Positions 9,840 through 18,442 of a stretch of 64,000 nt of DNA are shown in pieces. Under the pieces are notes generated by a model, which worked only from the letters and a program-made list of their open reading frames with translations, was not told the origin of the DNA and searched no databases. The position numbers and the translations under genes were made by a program. Positions within the stretch are counted from its first letter, which is position 1. Each line of letters begins with the position of its first letter. Source of the DNA: CAVORD01 sp963698535 (GTDB lineage Bacteria > Bacteroidota > Bacteroidia > Bacteroidales > VadinHA17); contig CAVORD010000006.1 of the NCBI GenBank assembly GCA_963698535.1, positions 33,415-97,414 on the forward strand. The letters run 5' to 3'.

Positions 9840-12116
9840 ATGAAAATTACATCTTTCAGGATACGCAACTTCAGATCTATTACAGATACAGGCTGGCAGT
9901 CATTATCGCCTGATAATATCACCTGCCTCATTGGTCAGAATGAATCAGGCAAGACCTCTGTACTGGAGGCACTGAGTCTTTTTCATACAGGGGAGATTAA
10001 TGAAGATGTGCTTCGTAGCGACCTCTCCATGCCTGAGGTAAGCTGCCGCTTTGCTACGGCACCCGGATTGCTGGCAGGTATTACCGATCATGCCCCTAAA
10101 GAATTGATGAAATTCCTGAAAGAGTCTGATACCCTTGAGTTGAAAAGATCGTGGCGACCCGATTTCTCATCTTTTATTGAAGTGGCAGGAGATATTGGCA
10201 GGATGATCGGAGACAGGTACGAGGAGAGGAAAAAAGTACTTAATGAGATAACGGCCAGGATAAGTAAAGCCAGGGATGAGGGTGCCGAAATGGCCGACAG
10301 GCTTAAGGAGCTTGAAGTCAGGGTAAGAGAGTGGGAAGAGAATAATCCCGACTACTCCGGCGGGGGATTGAGACTATTCCGAAAGAGAGCAAGCGCCCGT
10401 GCAATAGTGGAGTCCTCAGAAGATGGAGAAGAGGTAAGCATCAAGGAATTAAAAGCTGAGATCGCTTCCCTGAAAAGCACCCTCGAATCAAGGAACGAGA
10501 TAAAGAGAGCTATTGATAAATGGTATTCACAGGTGCAGGAATTATCGGCTGTTGATGATAAACTAAGTAATGTGAACCTGAGGCTCGAAGAGCGTCATCA
10601 GAAAATGACACTTCTCCTCAGCAGCAGAGAAGAGTTCAGCGATGAGGATTGGAGGGGTGTTCTGAATGAGTACAAGACACTCAACCAGAAAAGAACCGAC
10701 GTGTCGCTCAGCCTTGAGAGGCAAACGCTGATTGCTGGATTTATTATTGATGGAGATGGTGCGGAGCGGGCAGAGAGCAAGGCCGACAAAGTGATGAAGG
10801 ATTATATGAACGAGCCCGACAGTGCAAGCCTGGGAGAAAAATACTCTGAGTATGCACCTGCTTTTGAGTTGTTTGAGGATTTTGGCAGTCTTCTTCCCAA
10901 CAGGGTTGACCTGGAAGATATAATTACGGGAAACCAGCATGTTGAAGGATATAAGGCAGCAAAGAACTTTCTGACCATTGCAAATCTGAACCATACCTTT
11001 TTTCAGCAGCCTTCATCGCGCATACTCAAGCAGAAGATCGAAAATGTTAATCAGCTGCTAACCAATAATTTTCAGGATTTCTGGCAGCAGTCGGTGGGCA
11101 GAAACAATAAGATCAAGATCCAGTTTGAACTCGATCATTACAATGCAACATATGGGGATAAGGCAGGTAAGCCTTTTCTCGAATTCTGGATCAAGGATGA
11201 AGGGGAGAGGCTCTATCCCAAGCAGAGAAGCAGGGGTGTGAGATGGTTCCTCTCCTTCTACCTCGAGCTCAGGGCATCGGCTTCAACGGGAGGCAGACCA
11301 CTGGTGCTGCTTGTTGATGAGCCGGGCGTTAGCCTTCATGCCAGGGCACAGGAAGATGTACTGAGGGTATTTGAAGATATAAAAGACAGGATACAGGTTA
11401 TTTATACCACTCATTCACCTCATCTCGTGGATGTTAACAAACTACACAGGGTGCTGGCTGTGCAGCGCGACGACACTGAAAATCACCGAAGTACAACAAG
11501 GATTATTGAGCCGATGCACCTCTCTTCGGCCAGTCCCGACACGCTTACTCCCCTGCAGAGCATAATGGGCAACACCGCTGTTACCGAAGGCTATTCGTCG
11601 AGAAGACTGAACCTGGTAATTAATGATATTGGCTCTTTCTATGTGTTAACCTCAATACTATCCCTTACAGGCAATGAAGGGAAGATCAACCTGATACCTT
11701 CTACCGAGGTCGATTCGATACCATTGCTTTGCAATATATTGCTGGGATGGGGACTTGGCTTCTCAGTACTTCTCTTTTCCAATCCGGAGGAGGCGAAGAT
11801 AGGGGAGAAACTAAAACAGAATATGTTCAGAACGGCTGTTACCGACTATGACATAGTTATACAGGCCGGAGAGAATTTCATCAACGCAGAGGATCTTCTT
11901 TCAACACTCGATTTTAAGAGGCATGTTCTCGAGACACGGGAGGGCATTACCATGCCTAACTCCAGCTATATGAAAGACAAGGAGTTGCCGAGAAATTTCA
12001 TGCTCAGCCGCTTTCTTGAGAAGGTAAAAGAGGGAAAACTCAAACTGAAGGATTTTGATGAGGAGTCGGTTGAGAATTTCAATCATTTTACTGAGACGAT
12101 AACGGTTCTTAAATAA
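9840..12116 (+). CDS. OLD-like AAA/ABC ATPase with an eroded Toprim-like tail
   Basis: A 758-residue protein with an SMC/OLD-type ATPase split by a coiled coil. Residues 1-40 carry the Walker A loop IGQNESGKTS. Residues of about 120-270 are charged and helical (coiled coil). The ABC half resumes with RSRGVRWFLSFYLEL (signature-like), LVLLVDEPGVSLH (Walker B and D-loop) and VIYTTHSPHLVD (H-loop). The last 220 residues follow the OLD Toprim order, but where Toprim has an acidic E...DxD set this protein reads LVINDIGSFYVL and SVLLFSNPEEAKIG, so the metal ligands look lost. It may therefore bind DNA or sense ends without cutting. It sits 7 bases after the phosphatase gene. Confidence 0.75.
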   Translation: MKITSFRIRNFRSITDTGWQSLSPDNITCLIGQNESGKTSVLEALSLFHTGEINEDVLRSDLSMPEVSCRFATAPGLLAGITDHAPKELMKFLKESDTLELKRSWRPDFSSFIEVAGDIGRMIGDRYEERKKVLNEITARISKARDEGAEMADRLKELEVRVREWEENNPDYSGGGLRLFRKRASARAIVESSEDGEEVSIKELKAEIASLKSTLESRNEIKRAIDKWYSQVQELSAVDDKLSNVNLRLEERHQKMTLLLSSREEFSDEDWRGVLNEYKTLNQKRTDVSLSLERQTLIAGFIIDGDGAERAESKADKVMKDYMNEPDSASLGEKYSEYAPAFELFEDFGSLLPNRVDLEDIITGNQHVEGYKAAKNFLTIANLNHTFFQQPSSRILKQKIENVNQLLTNNFQDFWQQSVGRNNKIKIQFELDHYNATYGDKAGKPFLEFWIKDEGERLYPKQRSRGVRWFLSFYLELRASASTGGRPLVLLVDEPGVSLHARAQEDVLRVFEDIKDRIQVIYTTHSPHLVDVNKLHRVLAVQRDDTENHRSTTRIIEPMHLSSASPDTLTPLQSIMGNTAVTEGYSSRRLNLVINDIGSFYVLTSILSLTGNEGKINLIPSTEVDSIPLLCNILLGWGLGFSVLLFSNPEEAKIGEKLKQNMFRTAVTDYDIVIQAGENFINAEDLLSTLDFKRHVLETREGITMPNSSYMKDKELPRNFMLSRFLEKVKEGKLKLKDFDEESVENFNHFTETITVLK

Positions 12117-12128
12117 TAGGGTAAAATT

Positions 12129-12158
12129 TTTGTTTATAGTTTCTATTTTATATTTTTG
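12129..12158 (+). promoter_or_regulatory. Promoter for tRNA-Ser
   Basis: TTTG at 12129-12132, 18 bases, then TATTTTTG at 12151-12158. The bases after the -7 box (CCTCG) resemble those after the tRNA-Pro promoter box (CACCTCG), suggesting a shared stable-RNA promoter style. The tRNA begins about 110 bases downstream, so a leader would be removed by processing. Confidence 0.6.
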
Positions 12159-12269
12159 CCTCGCTTTCCGGGCGGCTCTTGAAGAGAGAATATGCACCTC
12201 AACGTAGGTTAAATGGATGTTGACCGGTCGGGATATCCGGAATTTTAGATTGAATGTTCTTTAGATATT

Positions 12270-12357
<88 letters not shown>

Positions 12358-12367
12358 AAAACAAACC

Positions 12368-12391
12368 AACCCCGCGTCAGCGGGGTTTTTT
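12368..12391 (+). terminator. Rho-independent terminator after tRNA-Ser
   Basis: CCCCGC (12370-12375), loop GTCA, GCGGGG (12380-12385), then six Ts. It lies 14 bases after the tRNA. Confidence 0.85.
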
Positions 12392-12449
12392 ATTTCATGC
12401 GAGCAGGGAGGAAGCTTGCTTACTCCCGTGCGAGTATGGAATAAAAGCG

Positions 12450-13310
12450 GCCCGCCAGGGTTGGTTTGTTTTGCTTGGATCACCCCACAGGGATCACGAC
12501 CTGAGCGAAGCGAAGGGCGTAATCCCGGGTCACGAACCCCCTCCCAACCGGTTTATCACCGGTTGGACTCCCCCTAATTCTTAGGGGGAGATAATAGTAT
12601 CTGTACCAAAAAATACTGCCTCACCGACGAAGTAGAAATAAAATACCCCGCCAGGGTTGGTTTGTTTTGCTTGGATCACCCCACAGGGATCACGTCCTGA
12701 GCGGAGCGAAGGGCGTAATCCCGGGTCACGAACCCCCTCCCAACCGGTTTATCACCGGTTGGACTCCCCCTAATTCTTAGGGGGAGATAATAGTATCTGT
12801 ACCAAAAAATACTGCCTCACCGACGAAGTAGAAATAAAATACCCCGCCAGGGTTGGTTTGTTTTGCTTGGATCACCCCAAAGGGATCACGATCCTGAGCG
12901 GAGCGAAGGGCGTAATCCCTGGTCATCGAACCCCCTGCCCAACCGGTTTATCACCGGTTGGACTCCCCCTAATTCTTAGGGGGAGATAATAGTATCTGTA
13001 CCAATAAAATACTGCCTCACCGACGAAGTAGAAATAAAATACCCCGCCAGGGTTGGTTTGTTTTGCTTGGATCACCCCAAAGGGATCACGATCCGAGAGA
13101 GGAGCGAAGGGCGTAATCCTGGGTCACGAACCCTCTGCCTCAGACCGGTTGCATCACCGGTTGGACTCCCCCTAATTCTTAGGAGGGAGATAATTGTATC
13201 TGTACCAAAAAATACTGCCTCACCGACGAAGTAGAAATAAAATACCCTGCCAGGGTAGGTTTGTTTTGCAGTGGATCACCCACAAAGGGATCACGATCCG
13301 AGAGAAATGC
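12450..13310. repeat. Tandem array of 196-203 bp units next to tRNA-Ser
   Basis: Units anchored on CCAGGGTTGGTTTGTTTTGC start at 12455, 12651, 12847, 13047 and 13250 (the last is partial), giving periods of 196, 196, 200 and 203. The first two are nearly identical and later ones carry small insertions. Each unit holds a CCTGAGCGnAGCGAAGGGCG segment and two clean hairpins, CAACCGGTTTATCACCGGTTG and CTCCCCCTAATTCTTAGGGGG. Each also contains the 17-base complement of the tRNA 3' flank (12356-12372). No unit encodes a convincing protein and there are no spacer-like variable parts. It resembles clustered REP/BIME-type intergenic repeats. Confidence 0.9.
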
Positions 13311-13618
13311 AGTGACCTGCAACCCGCCTTCGCCTTTCAGGCTACGGACGGGCAGGCCTGCAACTTGCACCCAGCACCTGGCACCATTTATTACCCACCC
13401 CCACCTCCCGCCCATTGCGGGACAGGCTCTCCCATGAGGGGATTTAAATACACTACTCCTGGATAACTGCTTTCGATCCTCTGCCAATAACTATATAGTT
13501 AACTCAGTATTTAAATATGTAATTAAATATGTAGTTAATTATGTAGTTATTATATTCAGCATTACCTCCCCGTACCCATTCCTCTTTTTTATATCTTAGC
13601 ATCCATAAAATATATATC
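13311..13618. other. Gene-free stretch with a low-complexity AT repeat
   Basis: The first part (13311-13450) is GC-rich, with phrases such as CCTGCAACTTGCACCCAGCACC that look like a remnant of another dispersed repeat. From 13487 to 13555 the sequence turns AT-rich: an ACTATATAGT palindrome, then short direct copies of AATATGTAATTA, AATATGTAGTTAA and TTATGTAGTTA. I see no RNA gene and no TAnnTTTG promoter box, although the start of the ChaN-like gene follows. Confidence 0.5.
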
Positions 13619-14488
13619 ATGATCAGGAAGATTACTATACTTTCAGCTGTAGCATTGCTTTTACTCTCTTTTAAAGCAGATAAGCCAGCTTATACACTTT
13701 TTACCGGTGAAGGCAAGCAGGTAAAGTATGAAAAGATGATGCAGGAAATTGAAGGAGCCGATATAGTCTTCTTCGGTGAGTTGCATGACAATCCTATTGC
13801 TCACTGGCTGGAGCTTGAGGTAACAACAGATCTGCATAAGAAGAAAGGATCCGGACTGGTACTGGGGGCTGAGATGTTCGAATCAGACAACCAGTTGCTG
13901 GTTGATGAATATACCGGTTCCATATACGATGCTGCAAAGTTTGAAGCAGAAGTTAAACTATGGAAGAACTATAAGACCGATTATAAGCCTCTGGTTGATC
14001 TGGCAAGAAAGAACAACCTGAAGTTTGTTGCCACCAATATTCCCAGGCGATATGCTTCGATGGTCAGCAGGGGAGGCTTTGAGGTTCTCGACTCTCTGGC
14101 CGATGAAGCCAAGGCGTTAATAGCTCCTCTTCCCATGAAGTATGACCCTGAGGTGAAATGTTACAAGGATATGTTGTCGATGGAGGGTATGGGTGGACAT
14201 GTGAGTCAGAATTTCCCAAAGGCACAGGCAGCAAAGGATGCCACCATGGCTCATTTCATTCTGCAAAATCTCACTGCCGGAAAGACCATGATCCATTATA
14301 ATGGGTCGTACCATTCCAGAAACTTTGAGGGTATCATCTGGTACCTGAAGGAAGCAAGACCTTCGTTGCGTATTAAAACCATTGAAACAGTGCTTCAGGA
14401 CAATGTAGGGGAGCTGGAAGAGGGTAACAGGAGTATCGCAGATTTTGTTGTGGTTATTCCTTCAAATATGACGAGTACCTACAAATAG
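13619..14488 (+). CDS. ChaN-family (DUF399) secreted protein
   Basis: A 289-residue protein with a signal-like N-terminus (MIRKITILSAVALLLLSFKA) and the ChaN/DUF399 core: VFFGELHDNPIAHWLELEV (residues about 50-68), LGAEMFESDNQ, KNYKTDYKPLVDLAR, FVATNIPRRYA, and C-terminal AKDATMAHFIL and MIHYNGSYHSRNFEG. ChaN from Campylobacter binds haem and is linked to iron uptake. Here Glu-Leu-His and the downstream His and Tyr residues are kept. No lipobox Cys is visible, so it is probably soluble in the periplasm. Convergent with the next gene, with 1 bp between the stop codons. Confidence 0.8.
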   Translation: MIRKITILSAVALLLLSFKADKPAYTLFTGEGKQVKYEKMMQEIEGADIVFFGELHDNPIAHWLELEVTTDLHKKKGSGLVLGAEMFESDNQLLVDEYTGSIYDAAKFEAEVKLWKNYKTDYKPLVDLARKNNLKFVATNIPRRYASMVSRGGFEVLDSLADEAKALIAPLPMKYDPEVKCYKDMLSMEGMGGHVSQNFPKAQAAKDATMAHFILQNLTAGKTMIHYNGSYHSRNFEGIIWYLKEARPSLRIKTIETVLQDNVGELEEGNRSIADFVVVIPSNMTSTYK

Positions 14489-14489
14489 A

Positions 14490-14882
14490 TCAGAGTTTTT
14501 TCTTCTTAAGGGCCTTGCCGGACTGATCGTACAGGATTTTGAACCGGGTAAGAGCTGCGTCTCTCACAATCAGTTCGTAGGATAACTCCTCAGTGCTGGT
14601 GATTGAGATACAATTCATTATCTCACCTTCTTCTGCAGCCGGTCTTCTTATTTCTTCGGGAACAGAAGAAAGGGAAAGATTGATCCTCAGCTCTATCAAT
14701 TGCCCATCAGGTGAGATCAGGCATATCTTCTCAGCACCGTCTTCAGTGAATATCACTTCATACCTGTTTTTGTTCTTGCTCCATTCTGCTCCTTTGGCTC
14801 TTGGAAAGAATTCGCTAAAACGGGTTTTAGCTATCTCGGGTGCTGATGAGTTTCTTGAAAATATATTGAATGAAAAATCCAC
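14490..14882 (-). CDS. Small PepSY-like (DUF2874-type) protein
   Basis: A 130-residue protein with no signal peptide. Its N-terminal half reads like a PepSY-like unit: FSEFFPRAKGAEWSKNKNRYEVIFTEDGAEKICLISPDGQ, the AxW...YEV.F pattern seen in DUF2874. The second half is mixed alpha/beta with EELSYELIVRD and a Lys-rich tail (GKALKKKKL). It lies 72 bp downstream of the ECF sigma factor gene on the same strand and may be part of the same transcript. The assignment rests on pattern only, and the function is unknown. Confidence 0.55.
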   Translation of the reverse strand: MDFSFNIFSRNSSAPEIAKTRFSEFFPRAKGAEWSKNKNRYEVIFTEDGAEKICLISPDGQLIELRINLSLSSVPEEIRRPAAEEGEIMNCISITSTEELSYELIVRDAALTRFKILYDQSGKALKKKKL

Positions 14883-14953
14883 TTTTCTGTTTTAATGTAT
14901 AATGGAGACGGAGAATTATCCAAAAGTAACCTGCTTAATATAAAAATTCTGCA

Positions 14954-15526
14954 TTAGCTCTTATTTTGACTGTGTAACCAGAGCAATCTGTTTTTCGCCC
15001 TCTTTAGTCTCATTTTTACAGCCGACTCAGTAACTCTGAGAGATTCACTTATCTGCTTCAGACTTAAATCATCGTGATACTTCATAAGTAGCAAAGCTTT
15101 CTCCTCCGGATGAAGTTTGTCCATCAGAACCATCAGCTGGTCGTAACTAACGATCTCGTCATTGTCAATCTCTTCATCGGGTATCTCGGGAAGTTCATGC
15201 TTGCTGTTCCATTCGGGATAGTGCAGTTTCTTCTTCTCTCTCAGGTAGTCGATGCAGTAGTTGTATGTAATTGAATATAACCATGTTGAAAAAGATGCTG
15301 TTCCTTTAAAAGAGTCGAGTTTTTCATAGGTCCTTGCCATAATATCACCCGAGAGTTCCTCTGCCAGTTCTCTGTTCTTTACCAGAGTGTAGCATTTATC
15401 CTGTACCTTATAGTGGTACCGGGAATATATTATTTCAAAGAGGAAGGTTTCGCCATGCTCACGCATTCTGGCAATAATATCCTCATCGCCCAGGGTGGAG
15501 AAAGTTATTTTATGCTGAGGGTTCAT
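14954..15526 (-). CDS. ECF-type RNA polymerase sigma factor
   Basis: A 190-residue sigma-70 family member. Region 2 is at residues of about 25-95 (FEIIYSRYHYKVQDKCYTLV, AEELSGDIMARTYEKLDSF, STWLYSITYNYCIDYLREKK). Region 4 is at about 130-185 (LHPEEKALLLMKYHDDLSL, the helix-turn-helix KQISESLRVTESAVKMRLKRA). An acidic linker (PEIPDEEIDNDEI) joins them. I see no anti-sigma factor beside it. The PepSY-like gene follows on the same strand, and the envelope gene run starting at 15776 diverges from it, so an envelope-stress role is plausible but inferred. Confidence 0.92.
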   Translation of the reverse strand: MNPQHKITFSTLGDEDIIARMREHGETFLFEIIYSRYHYKVQDKCYTLVKNRELAEELSGDIMARTYEKLDSFKGTASFSTWLYSITYNYCIDYLREKKKLHYPEWNSKHELPEIPDEEIDNDEIVSYDQLMVLMDKLHPEEKALLLMKYHDDLSLKQISESLRVTESAVKMRLKRAKNRLLWLHSQNKS

Positions 15527-15543
15527 CTTAATATATGAAGAGA

Positions 15544-15551
15544 CAAATTTA
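15544..15551 (-). promoter_or_regulatory. Putative -7 box for the ECF sigma gene
   Basis: On the minus strand this is TAAATTTG, matching TAnnTTTG, 17 bases ahead of the start codon. The -33 region (CTTT at about the right distance) is weak. Confidence 0.4.
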
Positions 15552-15775
15552 ATATTTTCGGCTACCCTTTTAAAGCGGTTACAGGTTCTTTTAACTAATT
15601 GGTTCTACGATGTTTGAATATTTGTGAAAAAATGTTAATATAATGTGTTACTTTTTTAAACATCTTCGTCTCAATAGCAAATTTAACTCTGCCGAAAGCA
15701 CCTTATTTATAGTAACTGATAATTGAGGAACGAGAAGAAGTTAAGTAGTAAAATAAAATTTAAACAAAACAGAAA

Positions 15776-16369
15776 ATGAGAAACAAAGTTTTCATGGGAT
15801 TTTTTGCAATCGTAATGGTTGCTGTTCTTTCAAGTTGTGGTAAAGCCCCTCAGGCTGAAATTGATGCTGCTGTTGCTGCTCTGGATTCAGCAAAAGTTGC
15901 TCAGGCAGATCTTTATGTACCTGCTGAATTTGCAGCTGTTCAGGATTCACTGAATGCAGTTGTTGAAAGTATTGAAGCAAGAAAAGGTAAGATGTTTGTT
16001 ACTTTCTCAGAAGAGAAAGTAAAACTTAATGCACTTGTTGCTCAGGCTGCAGTTGTTAAAACTAATGGCGAAGCTGCAAAAGCTAAGATGATCGCTGACC
16101 TGGAGGTTATGTTCACTGACATGACAGCTCTGCTTGCTGAAAATGCAACTCTTATCACAAAAGCACCTAAAGGTAAAGGTGGTGCTGCAGTAATCGCTGA
16201 GATCAAAGCTGAAATGACAGCTATTGAATCATCAGTTGCAGAAGCACAGGCTATGTTCACAAATGGTGAATATATTGGAGCTAACGACAAGCTTAAAGCA
16301 GCTAAAGAAAGTGCAATGGCAATTAATGCCGAGCTTAAAGAAGCTATTGCTAAAGTTGCCGTAAGGTAA
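15776..16369 (+). CDS. Ala-rich helical lipoprotein
   Basis: A 197-residue lipoprotein with signal MRNKVFMGFFAIVMVAVLSSC (Cys21). The rest is very Ala-rich and strongly helical with Val, Lys and Glu, with DUF4398-like phrases (AAVAALDSAKVAQADLYVPA, AAVQDSLNAVVESIEARKG). The same style of helical repeat forms the N-terminal half of the L,D-transpeptidase encoded next (AISEAKRNGAESYSPKTLRE). It ends AIAKVAVR. It is probably anchored in the outer membrane facing the periplasm. A good terminator follows, so it may be expressed strongly on its own. Function unknown; a structural role at the wall is an inference from the neighbours. Confidence 0.75.
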   Translation: MRNKVFMGFFAIVMVAVLSSCGKAPQAEIDAAVAALDSAKVAQADLYVPAEFAAVQDSLNAVVESIEARKGKMFVTFSEEKVKLNALVAQAAVVKTNGEAAKAKMIADLEVMFTDMTALLAENATLITKAPKGKGGAAVIAEIKAEMTAIESSVAEAQAMFTNGEYIGANDKLKAAKESAMAINAELKEAIAKVAVR

Positions 16370-16392
16370 TTTTTTCAAGCTTACTTTTAAAG

Positions 16393-16423
16393 AATCCCCG
16401 GAATTACTGCCGGGGATTTTTTT
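16393..16423 (+). terminator. Rho-independent terminator after the Ala-rich lipoprotein gene
   Basis: AATCCCCGG (16393-16401) pairs with CCGGGGATT (16410-16418) and is followed by a run of Ts to 16423. It separates the lipoprotein gene from the transpeptidase genes, perhaps only partly. Confidence 0.88.
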
Positions 16424-16530
16424 AACTTTCTAACAGAAAAAATAACAGGGTATTTACTTTCACTTCACCAAAGGGATTGAAACTCTTCAATTACCGTAGT
16501 AAATGAAGGGAATGAAGCGGGTGAGTTAAA

Positions 16531-17706
16531 ATGGTTATGAGAAGCGTTATTAAAGGAGCAATATTTGTTATTATATCACTGGTTCTGATCACAGGTCTTC
16601 GGGCTTTGCTTCAGGTCATTTCAGAGCATCCTCCCCTCGAAGAGGTGATAATGGCAAGAAATGCCATATCTGAGGCAAAAAGGAACGGAGCTGAATCGTA
16701 CTCTCCAAAGACATTGAGGGAGGCCCAGGCTCTCTATGACCTTTCAATAGAGAAATGGAAGCTGGAAAATGAAAAATTTATCTCTCTCAGGGATTTCGGA
16801 GATGTAAGGAAGACAGCCAGTGAGTCGTTCGAAAAGGCAAAAGTTGCATCAGATTATTCTTTGAAGACCTCAGGGTCGATGAAGGTTACTGAGAAGGAGA
16901 AGATAGATATGTTACGGGAGAGAGTCAAAATATCAGGTCCACTGTTCAACAGATTACCTCTGCCCGAGAATGTAAAAAACAATAATGCCAGAGGAAGGCT
17001 CCTTTTAGGTGAAGCAGAAATTGCCTACAATAATGGGGATCTGATAAAGTCAAGGAATCTTCTTATTGAGGCAAAGGATCTTATAAACGACTCTTTTGAT
17101 TATTCCGGCGACTTTCTGGTCGATTATTTCAAAGCATACCCCGATTGGAAGCGATGGGTTGATAAGACAATAGAGAACTCCCGAAAACAAAAGAGTTATG
17201 CTATAGTGGTTGATAAGTTCGGCAGAAAGGTGATGCTCTATTACTCAGGTGTTCTTAAGAATACCTTTGATGCTGAGCTGGGAAGAAACTGGATAGGTCA
17301 TAAAAAGATCAGAGGTGACCTGACTACTCCGGAAGGTCAATACACTATTGTTAAGAAGAAGAGCGGAGGCGAAACAAAATATTATAAGGCTCTTCTTATC
17401 AACTACCCAAGCAAGCAGGATATGGATGCCTTCCAGAAAGAGAAAAGCAATGGGAGTCTGCCCGGGAATGCATCGATAGGCAATCTTATTGAGATCCATG
17501 GTGAAGGCGGCAAAGGAGGAGACTGGACGGAAGGTTGCATAGCTATGACCAACAAGGATATGGATGTCCTTTTTAGAGTGATCCAGACAGGGACCCCGAT
17601 AACTATTGTTGGGTCGCTGAAGCCATTAAATGAGATAGTTAAGCAGGTAAAAGCAATGGAAGAGTATAAAGAAAAAATATTGGCCCTTGTATGCCAGAAC
17701 CCGTGA
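16531..17706 (+). CDS. Membrane-anchored L,D-transpeptidase with helical N-domain
   Basis: A 391-residue protein. A signal anchor at about 7-28 (VIKGAIFVIISLVLITGL) is followed by a DUF4398-like helical region at about 40-215 and a YkuD catalytic domain at about 225-365. The active site is visible: EIHGEGGKGGDWTEGCIAMTN with His323 and nucleophile Cys336. YkuD enzymes form 3-3 cross-links in peptidoglycan or attach proteins to it. The last 20 bases overlap the longest form of the next gene. The arrangement (helical domain then YkuD) suggests binding to a helical partner such as the upstream lipoprotein, which is an inference. Start ATG 16531; ATG 16537 is equally possible. Confidence 0.87.
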   Translation: MVMRSVIKGAIFVIISLVLITGLRALLQVISEHPPLEEVIMARNAISEAKRNGAESYSPKTLREAQALYDLSIEKWKLENEKFISLRDFGDVRKTASESFEKAKVASDYSLKTSGSMKVTEKEKIDMLRERVKISGPLFNRLPLPENVKNNNARGRLLLGEAEIAYNNGDLIKSRNLLIEAKDLINDSFDYSGDFLVDYFKAYPDWKRWVDKTIENSRKQKSYAIVVDKFGRKVMLYYSGVLKNTFDAELGRNWIGHKKIRGDLTTPEGQYTIVKKKSGGETKYYKALLINYPSKQDMDAFQKEKSNGSLPGNASIGNLIEIHGEGGKGGDWTEGCIAMTNKDMDVLFRVIQTGTPITIVGSLKPLNEIVKQVKAMEEYKEKILALVCQNP

Positions 17707-18439
17707 TGCGATAATCCCGCTTGTGGCTAAATTTAAGATCTTCCTTGTAAAATTATGGGATAGTTTCCTGAAGGAATTCCTTTACAAAAGTTACCTGGGG
17801 TTCAGGGTAGTTGCTGCGGTAGCTCTATTTGTGGCTCTGTTTCTGTTCTTTACCTATCCGGCTGCCGAAATGGTATCACTTCCCAGTAATGCCAGGATCA
17901 ATCCCGATACAAATCTCTTAGCCGAGCAGGTTAAACTCGAAAAAGCTCTGGAGAGGGAGATTGCCCAACTCGAAAGAAGAATGAACTCATTCACCCCGGT
18001 TTATCCTTACATGATCATTAATACTACAGAGAACAGATTTTCTGTTTTCAGAGGTCAGAAGTTGATGAAGGAGGGGCATTGTTCAACGGGTAGTTATATA
18101 CACCTTATTGCAGAAGGTGATCAGAACTGGATATTCAAGACCCCGCGGGGAGTCAGAAGGATATATGGCAAAACCACATCACCGGTCTGGCGAAAACCCG
18201 ACTGGGCATTCATAGAGGAAGGGCTGCCAATTCCTCCGCCTTTTCATAACTCCAGATTTGAATATGGGGTGCTGGGCGATTATGCCTTAAGCCTTGGCGA
18301 CGGATACCTTATTCACGGTACAATTTACAAAAGGCAGCTTGGCATGCCTGTAACACATGGTTGTGTCCGCCTGAACGATGAAGATCTGGAATATATATAC
18401 CGTACCCTCGAAATAGGATCAAGGGTTTACATCTATTAA
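17687..18439 (+). CDS. Second membrane-anchored L,D-transpeptidase (YkuD)
   Basis: The open frame has a TTG start at 17687, inside the end of the previous gene. A GTG at 17723 would start the gene just after the upstream stop. A cytoplasmic, basic N-terminus leads to one membrane segment (GFRVVAAVALFVALFLFFTY) and then the YkuD domain: YMIINTTENRFSVFRGQKLM, a GDQNWIFKTPRGVR segment, YLIHGTIYKRQLGMPVTHG and CVRLNDEDLEYIY, with nucleophile Cys226 in THGC. It is not simply the missing end of the first transpeptidase, because a fused protein would place this domain in the cytoplasm. It is translated close to, and probably coupled with, its neighbours. Confidence 0.85.
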   Translation: MYARTRDAIIPLVAKFKIFLVKLWDSFLKEFLYKSYLGFRVVAAVALFVALFLFFTYPAAEMVSLPSNARINPDTNLLAEQVKLEKALEREIAQLERRMNSFTPVYPYMIINTTENRFSVFRGQKLMKEGHCSTGSYIHLIAEGDQNWIFKTPRGVRRIYGKTTSPVWRKPDWAFIEEGLPIPPPFHNSRFEYGVLGDYALSLGDGYLIHGTIYKRQLGMPVTHGCVRLNDEDLEYIYRTLEIGSRVYIY

Positions 18440-18442
18440 AAT

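Noticed and set aside
9047..11000. Minus-strand open frames inside the phosphatase and ATPase genes
   Set aside because: They are antisense to strongly supported genes and show no motif.
12450..13310. Possible CRISPR array
   Set aside because: Units are about 200 bp and nearly identical throughout, with no unique spacers and no cas genes.
13179..13487. Short open frames of about 90-100 codons at the end of the repeat array
   Set aside because: They read through repeat sequence and GC-rich remnant; composition is unlike the neighbouring genes.
16531..18439. The two transpeptidase genes as one protein split by a frame break
   Set aside because: A fused protein would place the second YkuD domain on the cytoplasmic side after the second membrane helix; each gene has its own complete domain and anchor.
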